From the NCBI RefSeq assembly GCF_009727055.1, contig NC_052350.1, positions 40,004,757 to 40,068,756 of the forward strand: a stretch of 64,000 nucleotides of DNA. Reading direction: 5' to 3'. The DNA comes from Benincasa hispida (lineage: Eukaryota; Streptophyta; Magnoliopsida; Cucurbitales; Cucurbitaceae). The notes beneath the pieces were generated by a model. It was not told the origin of the DNA, made no database searches, and was given only the letters and a program-made list of their open reading frames with translations. Both the position numbers and the translations under genes were made by a program. Shown here piece after piece: positions 34,193 to 45,000 of the stretch (its first letter is position 1; every line of letters starts with the position of its first letter).

Positions 34193-36300
34193 TGTGGTTG
34201 GTGTGTATTGCCATTAAATTTCGTGTCTTGTAGTTTTTAAACAGTATATAATGAACACATGTGATGTAATATATGATATTTAGCTTTCACATCTTGTGTT
34301 TTACTCATTTACTTGTTTATTTACTTTACCAAAACCAGTAAACATAAAAATCCTGGTATTATTCTGTATGTGACTCAAGCATGTTATTGTCGGTGACATA
34401 CAAAGGATCATGCCTTGAGTGATAAAACCAAAATGGTCGTGTAGTACTATGGATATAGGAGGGAAAAAACCTTATCCCTGGTTAATGCTTACGAACGGCG
34501 ACCCGTTTTGCTGGAAGTATAAGTGTTGTGATCTGCTGCCACAGGATGGTTGATTCTGATTATTCGTTGGGACATTGCGAGCGGGGGCGTTCTATATAAA
34601 GAGTTTGTATAAGACCTGACCACGAAGTGTTAATATTTCGTTATAACATCGTTCATGATAGAGACTTCACTTCACTAGGATGACCATAGGTAACATGACC
34701 TCAAATCCTGCAGTGAGTTGGGAACTCCTGCCAATTGAGGGCGGTTCTTGATTTGTATGGGTGCGAGTGGCCAAGTCGTAGATTCAAAACACCTACCATT
34801 TTGGGGATTACTGGCTGATTGTGGAGCTGGAACTCAACTATACAAGATGAAATTTCACCTCCTCCCCGAGAGCAGGAGAGTAAGTAGATAGATGGATCCC
34901 TTTTAAGGGCTGATTCCGGGGCTTGAAACGATGTGTGGCGCCACACACCTTCTCTTGGCCTGAGAGGGTTCACACATAGTTGACTATGTTGTTTTTGTTC
35001 ATTGGAGGAATCAATGGTATTTAAGGAGTGAGATGTAATTACAGGGGCAAAGCGGTAATTGCCAGATTGTACTTACGAGCATCATATGAGTGGTCATCGT
35101 ACCATGATTTGGTTATTACCAATGGACACATAATATATATCTTATGGTAAGAAGAGTTCAGCGTCGTGTTTTAGTGGAATCACTAATAGTAACGGAATGG
35201 TGAACCATCGTGCTAAAGAGTTTAGTCCAGCTATTCAGTACCATTGAGCTCTTGAGCCACAGGTCCATTAGTTGCAACTGAGTAGCTTGGATTAAAGCTC
35301 GAGAACCAGTGTTTGGGTTAATTTATGAAAATGTTTCAAATTGACAAGATTTGAAGCTTCATATATATGATATAATTGGACTGATTAATTATATATGATA
35401 TAATTGGTTAAATGTATGAGATACATTATTTTGGAGAAAATTAGATATAAATATGATTTATATCAAGTAGAGGAAAAATACTATAGTAGATATATGATAT
35501 CAAACTATAGGATATAAATATAATATGATTATATTTATTAATTAAATTAATTGATTAATTATTTAATAATTAACTAATTAATTCACGTTTGAACGTGGGA
35601 ACATGGGGCCGCGAAGGTCAAGGTAACCGGCGGATTGAAGTATGAAAATCGTTTTCATTTTGAGAATTAATTCATTCGTGCATTCGATAGCCTGCGCCCA
35701 AAAAGAAACCGTGAAAGAGCGATCCCCGAGAGCCTATACGATAGAATCTCATTCGTCTAAACGATCGTCTAGTTCACACGTTCCCTAAACGATCATATAC
35801 CACTTTTCTAAACGATCGTCCAATTTTTCCTAAATGATCGTGTAGTTCTACTATACGATAAGCGTCCCCGCTATATGATGGCAGAGTTCTTCTCGTGCGC
35901 ACTTATCGTCTACATGAAATCTTCTCCTCCGTCCTCTACCAAACTCACTAGAGCCCACTCTTTTGGTTTTTTTATGCCGAGGATACCCAGGTTTCCCTTG
36001 TGGTGGTGTTGTCCCCGCGACCTTGTTCGTGTACGTTCGGATCGTGGAGTAACAGTCAGAGACTCGTCAGGTGCTGGTAGATCGGTGGGAGTTTTTCCGC
36101 TGCTGTGGGTTCACATAAACGAAGATCGTCTTCCTTTGGTACGAACCCCTTTCTCTATGTTTTATCGTATTTTGAGCATATTGTCGATGAGTTTAATATG
36201 CATAACTATTAGTATAGAATGTATATCGTTTATGTTCCGGTCACTGTGAAATCAGAGCGATCTAAACCCACTCATGGAACTCTCGGTATGAGATCCTTTA
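34193..36300 (+). repeat. 3' LTR of the 11-kb copia element
   Basis: Homologous to 25222-27386 over its whole length. The first ~1.15 kb (to about 35345) differs by many one- and two-base insertions and deletions, while the rest differs mostly by substitutions. It keeps the ACGATCGT-rich block (about 35750-35880) with several sites mutated. It ends ATCCTTTA where the other LTR has ATCCTTCA. Confidence 0.9.
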
Positions 36301-36580
36301 GAGAATGGTTACCAAAGTCTGAAACTGGTCATTAGAGTTGGTTGCTCGAAGGTGGTTGTTGGAGTATGTCATCAAAGTTGCTTGTGCGAAGGTGGTTGGT
36401 CGCACGAAGGTGGTCGTTAGAGTTGCTTGTGTGAATGTGGTCGTTGAAATGGGCTGCTGGAATTGTCTCTGGATGGTTGTAGGAGCTCAAAGTTGGTCGT
36501 GTGAAGGTGGTCGCCAGAGTATGTTGCGGGATTGTGGTAATGGTAGTCATGAAAGTGGGCAACGGGTGGAGCCACTAAAA
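36301..36580. repeat. Minisatellite, right part
   Basis: Units like CGAAGGTGGTCGTTAGAGTT repeat with variation to about 36580, continuing the array cut by the copia insertion. Confidence 0.65.
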
Positions 36581-38420
36581 ATATTGTAAGGAGTTAGGAC
36601 GGAGAGTTGAGGTGAGTTGGTAAAAATAACAACTCAATCCACCAACATGTAAAGTTGGTGGATCAAACATTGAGTTGATAATTTTAACAACTTTACCCTA
36701 ACTTATGTTGGTATGCTAGAAATCCCCTATAAATATATTCAATCAGAATTCAATTAAATAGACACTCAAAGAGTTTAAGAAAACCCAAACCGATGACCTT
36801 TATCTAAACAAATTGATTACCTATTGCTAGTTTTTTCAATATGGTATTTGCTATATCATATTTAAAAATATATTTAATTACTTTTACCATTTTGTTTCAC
36901 CTCTTTCATCATTTCTCTCCTTCTTTCATTTTTCCTTTGTCTCGTTTTCTTTCTTCAATTCTTCTTCATCCATTTTGATAGCTTCCACAATCAATTATTT
37001 TTCTTGACTTAAACCAGACTAGTTCTCAGGAATCTAATGTTTAATGCTCTTATGTAGGAAATCAAGTCAAGGAGACTTTCGAGACGTTCAGGGTGTAAAA
37101 CGGCCTAAAACATTGAGTTTAAGAGATCAACCGAAGCAATAAAGCTTAAAGGGCAACAAATATGACCAAAATACCCACGATGGCCTAGCATCGCGGTGCT
37201 AGGCAAGACACTAAAACTTAACATGTTTGGGTTGATTTTAGAATACATTGCATTCTAAATTAATTAACATTTAGTTTAATTAGAATACGATTCTTGATCA
37301 ATAGTTTAGAACACTTAACATGACATTATCAGTTAAGTAGATCAGGAGTTTGAGATGATTCGGTAAAACATCCTAGGGTCATTATTACATTTTGGATAAT
37401 TCCAATTTCCTTAACTAAAAGCATCTAGTTCGGTTACTTTCAAAGATCTAATCACTTTTATTTTCTTAACTCGCTTATTTCAATTCCACACCAACCATTC
37501 CCTCCCCCATTCAACACTTTAACTTAATAATTGGCTCAGTGAAACCAATCTTCGTGCTTCCTTTCAAATAAACCCCATCTTGACGCTTATACTCTCAAAA
37601 GTAGAGATTGTATTGATCGATAATTATAAATTTCATTTGATTGTTTGATGGAAGGTTCGACACACTTTCATTCCATCCATCATATTTCTCTTATCTTCTT
37701 CTCAATTTTTTTTTTCAATACCGAGCTAACACAAGAAAGAGGTAGCTAGAGGAGCAAATTATTATTTATTTCTCATTTCTTTCACGTGATTTCATATGTT
37801 TGATAGTTTGTTGGAGTTCTCCCTTTACACCCGTTTTGATCAAAATTGAGACCACTCATGTGGTCGATCGATCTACAGCACATAACCCTTCAAAATCAAT
37901 AATATTTGATAGACACAAATTGACATCTTATTTTTTTATGTCGGTTTACTAAAGTTGACCAACCAATGAACATCCCCAATCAACATATCACATTTGTGTC
38001 TTCATCAAATTATAAAAGTTGACTAATGAGTCATTTTGTATCAAGAGAGTTCAATAAGAAGAATTATTTTTCGAAGTTAGTTATATATTTTATATCGTTA
38101 CAATTGATTAATCGTGATTAATATTTATTTCACGCAATTGTCTTCTAGAATATATTGTGTTCGATCACTTTATCTTTAAATCGAATCTCATATTTGTAAT
38201 CACTTTCCCTTAATCATTCTTTAAAAACATTTATTTTGAACCAATTTAAAGTCTAAATATACAAATAAAACTTTTGGAGAATTTAAAACATAAAAGAAAA
38301 AAAAAAGTTTCAAGAACAGTTTGCTTATTAAATTTTTTGAAAAGTCAAATGGAATTAAATTAATGTCTAGGACACCATAATTATGATAGGAGTGTAAAGT
38401 TAATGTGTTTCCCATTTTGC
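36581..38420. other. Intergenic, no supported gene
   Basis: Holds a short hairpin at about 36605-36720 (TCCACCAACATGTAAAGTTGGTGGA) and AT-rich DNA. The stretch near 37130-37210 with CTAGCATCGCGGTGCTAGG resembles retroelement LTR sequence I have seen in plants, but no pair is present. The last few hundred bases are presumed upstream sequence of the PRAF gene. Confidence 0.4.
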
Positions 38421-38429
38421 CCCAATGAA

Positions 38430-39093
38430 ACTTCTATAAGGACATTTAACCCAATCACCCTCTAATCCCAGCTCTCTCTCGAGCCACCATTTTTGCTTTA
38501 CTCTATTCCAAATTTCCGATTCTTCTCTCTCCTTCACTGCCGTTGCCTCACTCCTCCAATTCCAATTCCATGAAATTGGAGTTGAATCATCCCTTTCCTT
38601 TCCTCGTTTTTCCCACATTGTTTCTTGTTTTCTTCCTCGGAAGCTTTCTCAAGCCCACGGCGTCTTCACCATCTGATTGCTTCGAGTTTCGTCACAATTT
38701 TCCGATCAATTGGGGTTTGCAGGAGGATTGAAGAAAAGGGGAGCAGCTGGATTTTGGAGTCTTACTTGGGTCCACGCCTTGACAGTCTTCACTGTGTTAG
38801 TTTCCTTTCTTGCTTGAGCCTTTAGTGCTTGCTTTGTAGAGAGCCAGCACTGTTGATTATATCTCTAGCTGGACGATTACTGTACGTGGACCGACGGAGT
38901 GGTTGTTGTGATGATTGATTGATGGAGTTTTAGCTTTAGTCTCTGTGTCTGGATTTGAGAGGTTTTGTCGGAGTGTTCGAGTGGACTGAACGGGTTCATG
39001 AATGGAAGGTTTTCGTTTTGAAAATGGATGAGCTGTTAGAGATTAGTGACGAGATTTAGGAAGTGGTAACGAGGCGGCGTTTTCTCGTCCGGG
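38430..39093 (+). promoter_or_regulatory. Probable core promoter and 5' leader of the PRAF gene
   Basis: CTTCTATAAGGACATTTAACC near 38430 could be a TATA region, followed by pyrimidine-rich DNA typical of plant transcription starts. If so the leader is over 500 nt and contains upstream ATGs, including a 62-codon frame at 38543-38731. Whether part of it is an intron cannot be told. Confidence 0.3.
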
Positions 39094-42000
39094 ATGGATA
39101 GGATGGTTCAGGATCTTAGTAGGACTGGCGCCGTCGAGAGAGATGTCGAGCAGGTGCTTTTTTTTACATCTTCAATCCTTTTGTTCTGTTTCTACGTAGT
39201 TATCTGTGTAATTCGAGTTTCAGGAAAATGCCTATATTTTATGCTTAAGTTGTGATATTGTGCTTATTTTTGCTCTCGTTTGCATCATTAACCTTCTGTT
39301 TCCTATAATTATCCTGTCAGATGCTCACGTTAGTCGCCTTTGTTTTTTTTTTGGGTTTTGCCTTGTGTTGCTGCCAATTGTTACCTCCCTTCTCTTTTGA
39401 CATCTCTTTCTCTAGTTCAATCAAGTGATACTCGCATCAGAAATCAAAATGTGATATAGGGATTTTGTTGGGTGTGTATATCTAGGGAGTGTCGCATCAA
39501 CGGTCTAATGCCATTGTGGTGAGTTAGGGTAGGAGAGAAAGTTAGTTTTTGAGGTTAGTGTTCTTCTCGAGAGTGAGGGGAAGGGGGAGTTCTCAAGCTT
39601 CTGTGAGGTTAGGGGACTTGTAATTGTCTTAGGGCTGGTTTCTTGAATTCAATAAGACGTTCGATAATCGATTCTCATCAGATTGGTATTAGAGCAAGCA
39701 CTCTGAGGAGAATCGAGAAAATGACACAAACAAGGATTGAGGAACGAATTGATGTGATGTAACCGGAATGCGAGTGAATACTCATAAATTGCCGGTGATC
39801 GAAGAGACTTTGGCGTCGTTAGGGAAGAATGTGGAATGGCTCAACATTCAGGTTGAACAACGAATGCTGAGGATAGGCAGAAGATCTTGGCGATGATAGC
39901 CAATGAAGTGGCTAAGGTTCATACATCGGCATTTGCTGTGATTGATGAGTCAACCGAAGAACTAAAGTAAATGAGGAGACCGGCGAAACACCGAATTTGT
40001 TGGCTGAAGTGAAGATGGAAACCAGAGATGTTACACAGGATCAAAGTAAGTTTAAGAAAGTGGAAATGCCGATTTTTTGTGAAACTGATTCGGATTCGGA
40101 TTCGTGCAGATCACTACTTCAAGATCCATAAGTTGACAGAATCGAAGAAGTTAATTGTGGCAGTTTTTAGTTTCGATGGAGTTGCTCTCAACTGGTACAG
40201 GGCGAAGGAGGAACGAGAATCGTTCAAAGATGGGCAAGAGTTGAAGAAAAGGATATTGGTACGGTTTTGATTGTCGAGGGAAGGATCAATTTGTGGACGA
40301 TTTTTGGCAATCAAACATGAAACGACGGTTGAGGAATATTAGAACCCCTTTGATAAGTTGGTAGTGCCATTGCCGCAATTGTCGAATGAAGTGTTGGAAG
40401 AGATGTTCATGAATGGGCTGATTCCTTGGATCAAGGCGAAATTTGAGTGCTAGGTGCCCATTAGGCTTGCAAATATGATGAAAATAGCCCAACTTATGGA
40501 AAATTGTGAATTGAATCGATCTGAAGCAGGCCTCAGAGTGCAAACGGTATTGGCACCATGGTTAAGAGATAATGGATTTTGTATTATGGCTATTCTTGTT
40601 GTTGTGAAACAAAGGAAATGCATTGGAGAAATAAAAAATTTGGAATGCTCGATCTTCTATGAGAAAAAAGCTGTCTTTGCTTTGAGTGGGGTCACTATCG
40701 ATGTGATGTAATTCGCGTTCTATTCTCTCCCTTCTTCATTGGGGCTGTTTATCTCCTTTTTGGGTTCTTTTGTAACTGGCTAAACCCAAGACCAGTAGAC
40801 GAAAAATGTGGTTTCCAGAGTATCATCCTAGAAGAAAATTGAGTTGGTTTGACTTTTCTTTGTTGATAGGGTGCTCTGGTTTGATGTTCCTTTGATTGTT
40901 GTTTTGTTTGGTCTTGTATTGGGGATCGTAAATTGATAATCCATCTTACATTTTTATGTTTTTCTCTCCCGTTTGTCATCCCCTTTCCCTTAGTTTTGGT
41001 TTCTTTTTCATTTGCCTAGGGTCTCCCCAAGGATCTTCATGTATCCCTTATATGGTTTATCTGTTTGTACTCTTTTTAAATATTTCATTTATCAATGAAA
41101 TGGTTTCTTATAAAAAATTAATGACACCTGGAAATCCATCATATAGCCAAGGTGGGTAATCCTTCTTTCTTTTGGAAGGATGTGTGGCTGGGGAATACAA
41201 GCCTGCAATATCAATTTTCTCGATTATGATCTCTCTCAAGAAATTAGCCACCATTGCTGACTCATGGAACATTCACGCTGAATCTTGCAATCTCCACTTG
41301 AGAAGAAACTTATGGAGGGTGAAATTGCAGATTGGGCCACCTTATGCTCCCTTTTACAGCCCTTTAATGCCTCTGCCAGAGAGGATATATGGTGCTGAAA
41401 TTCAGAAAGAGATGGCTCATTTCCATCTAAATCTTTGTCAATGGTCCATTCCTCCAATGATCAAAGCTCAGAAACAGGGTTTCAGCATCATGTATGGTCA
41501 GGATGCTATTAAAAAAAGGTTAAGCTTTTTTTTCTCTTTATTTCGGAGCTCAATCACTCTTGCATTAACACTTTCGACAAGCTACAAAGAAGATTCCTTT
41601 GGCTTTATTTATCTCCTAGCTGCTGTCCCATGCGTTGATCCAATACTAAAATGGAAATTCACCTTTTAGCAGCTGTGCCTTTGCTACAAAATTTTGGAAA
41701 TATCTTCAAGGCACCTTCAGATGGGAATTTTCAATGCCCGGTTATTTTTCTTCTCTTTTCTCCCTATTACTATTGGACCATTCATACAAAAAGAATAAAC
41801 AGATCCTTTGGCCGAATCACTTTCGGATTGCCTTTTGGAAACTTTGGTTGGGGCACAACGCTTGTATCTTCATGGACAAGAATTGTGACGTTGCTTGCTT
41901 TGTAGAATCTACATCTATTTGAGCTATCACGTGAGCAAATTGTTTACTTCTTTTTATAATTATAGATTATCTACCCTTGTTTATCAATGGAGGTATTATT

Positions 42001-45000
42001 TGTAATCATCAGAGATTGGAACTTCTTTTGTGTCCTTTTCATCACATCACTGAATGGTTTCTCCTTTATATAAAAAATAAAATGACACCTGCTCCTTTTG
42101 TCCTAGACAATAGTATAATTGGCACCTGCTTAAATTGACGAAGACCTTTGAGTTGGCTTTAGAGTTTAAACTTAAGATTGACCTTTTGAAATCCATGGTG
42201 GTCATAGATTAATGCAGATGATGGCTATCTTTATGAGTTGTGAAGATTTAGGCTTTCAATATCGAGGCTTCTTGTTTGGTTTTTGTGCATGTTTCTTGGG
42301 ATAGTTTTAAGAAAGCTTTGTCTTGGTTGGTCCTCAATGTTGGAGAAGGTTTAGATGAAGCTGAGAAAGTGGAGGTTTGCCTCTATCTCCAGAATGGTCC
42401 TGTCACTCCTTTGTTCAGATGGTTCACGTAATCTCCCACCTATTTTCTCTCTGTGTTTTATGCTCCAAGTGTGGTGGTATCCAAGCGTGATTGACCAAAT
42501 CTTAGAATTGTTTGTCTAAGGGAGAATCTCAATGAGTTGCTAGCAAGTTGGTTCGAAACAAAGGCGAGCTTCTTTAGATTAATGCTTCTGAAACTACTCT
42601 CTCAGACACTTGGTTAGAGCATGACCAAAGAATTTTTTAGATAGATAAATCATGGTTATATGGCTTTGAGCTTATCAAGATCAAAGCTTACTGATGGTGT
42701 TCCCTCCCAACAGCTTTTGAGGGCTATTCTTTCCAAGATATTTCCAACAATTGGGTTTTCTTTTTTTAGTAATTTTATGCGTTTTTGCTCCTTTATCTTG
42801 TGTACATTTTTGCTTTCAATTGTCTCTTTCTAGACACCTTGTCAGTCTGTTTTTACTTTATCTTGTACTCTTTCATTCATTAATGAGAAGTGTTGTTTCC
42901 TTTTTAAAATATAGGTTTTCCATATTATTGCTAGTTCTGTCCTTGATTAATCTAACTCCAATTTCCCTTTTATAAAATTTCTATATAGACGAGCACACAA
43001 GACTTTTGTGATAGATTCCCCATGCTTTATGATAATATTTTAACTCAAAGTTAATTCGGTAATGTTGCTAAGTACAGTATTTTTGCCTCTTTATTATTCT
43101 TAAAGGCTATTACTGCTTTGAAGAAAGGAGCCTACTTACTCAAGTATGGAAGAAGGGGGAAGCCAAAGTTTTGTCCTTTCCGCCTTTCCAATGTGAGTAC
43201 AGTCTTGTTTCTCCAGATGAAAAAAGGAATACAAGAGCGTACAAGAGTGTAATGTTTAAGTGCATAACTGTGCAACTACTTCTATTTGTATTATCTTCTA
43301 TTTCATATATAATTATGGCATGTTTGAGAGTTATTCTGAAGTGGTTAAAATCACTCGAAAAATGCCTTTAATAATTCAAAACCAATTTTACTAGTATGAA
43401 ATTGCATTTAAAAGTATAAAATTGAACATCGAATTCATTTTAAGTGATCAGAAGGTGTGTTTCAAAGTGATTTTAAATATGACAAAAGTGATTTTAACCA
43501 TTTCAAAATCACTCCCAAACATGGCCTTAGTATCAAACATATGGGTTTTTCTTCCGGTGTATTTTTCTTTTTACCTATTTTATGGATACAACCATGATCT
43601 GAATTTGTTGAAGTTGATTATGATGTCGTTATAACTATCCTTGATACTGCATATTAAAAAGAAACAAATGAGCAAAAGGAGTGCATTTAATGCTCTACCT
43701 AATTGTGGACTTGGCATTAGAGAGGCACTGATGACTAATACATTGAGTTGGTGTTGCCAAGTCTGTAGCTTGCAGAGTATTTATTGATGTTTATAAATAG
43801 GGTTAAGACTTTAGACCCATCAACCTTGTTACAATTGTGTATAAGATCTAGCTGTAACGACCTGATTTTCCAGGATGGGAATCGGACCACTACCATATGC
43901 ACGCATAAACCTTAAAACAACATTTTCACAAAATTTTGATTAAATTCAAAAGAATAAAACAAATTTTTATTATAAAACCTATAACATAAAATCTCTGTTT
44001 GGGGTACCTCTAACCTTACTTAAAAATAAATTTAGGAAAAACAAAGAAAAAAACAAAACGGGAAAAAATACCCAAAGAATTTAAAAGTTTAATTACAAAG
44101 CTAAGACTTGCAAACGTAAGAAAAAAAAGAAATATGCGGAAGCATTGTCAAGTTTTTTCTTCTTGTCATTCGCCGCACAAAAGATTCCCTTTTTATGTGG
44201 GTTATGTGGAAAAGGCCTGTTTCGGGAATGAATACAATCTGATAGGGATGCTAACAGTCACCATCAATCCAACATGCAACATACACTGTCCAAACTTATA
44301 ACAATTTTTATTGAAAACATTCCTCTAATGAATTCCCTGGGAACTTCTATAGTAAATGAACTGTACAGAATTGTGATTAGTCAAATATTGCAAAGCCCTG
44401 GTATCTATTACCAGTCATAATTGGAAGTAAATAAACTGTACAGAATTGTGATTAGTCAAATATTGCAAAGCCCCGGTATCTATTACCAGTCATAATTGGA
44501 CCATAACGGAATTTCGGTCTATATCGGCACCATAATATCTGATTGGAGAGGAAGATTAGAATTAGAGATTGATCAAAAAGCAAGGATATGGGCTCGTGTG
44601 AGTAGGAAACATAAAATATCTATTCTAGTTCTATCATCAGCTATGGGTTCGAATCTAAGAGAAATTCTCGAGAATGTTTGCTACCCTGAAATTGGATCAA
44701 AAGAAAATGCCATTTTGGAGTTTTATCAACTATTTTCTTATGTAGGCAGAGATCTGGTATTTTCGGAATCCTTATGTAACGAATTACAAAAGAAGTTCTT
44801 TCAACAAAGATGTGAATTAGGAAGGATTGGTCGACGAAATTTGAACCAAAGACTTAACAGTCATCAATCAATCAATCATAGCAGAACATTCCATCACAAT
44901 AGAAACAAGCCCTCCGTGCAAACATAATCTTAACACCAACTTGGGTTCGAGGACAATCGGTAGTAAACCACTTACCTCAAATTTAAACCCAAGCAACTTA

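Larger units (their letters stand above)
25222..36300 (+). mobile_element. 11-kb Ty1/copia LTR retrotransposon
   Basis: Long LTRs (25222-27386 and 34193-36300) bound a 6.8-kb interior. The pentamer GAGAA flanks both sides (25217-25221 and 36301-36305), a perfect target duplication. A tRNA-Met-type PBS follows the left LTR at 27389-27401. A ~2.5-kb non-coding leader precedes gag (about 29910). Domains in order are gag, protease, integrase, RT, RNase H, so it is Ty1/copia. All coding parts are broken. The ~2.1-kb LTRs and long repeat-filled leader are large for a copia element. A relative lies at 60.5-64 kb. Confidence 0.93.

Noticed and set aside
44496..44927. 143-codon frame as a functional rpoB gene
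   Set aside because: It covers only an N-terminal part of a ~1070-codon plastid gene, follows in-frame stops and lies in nuclear repeat context.
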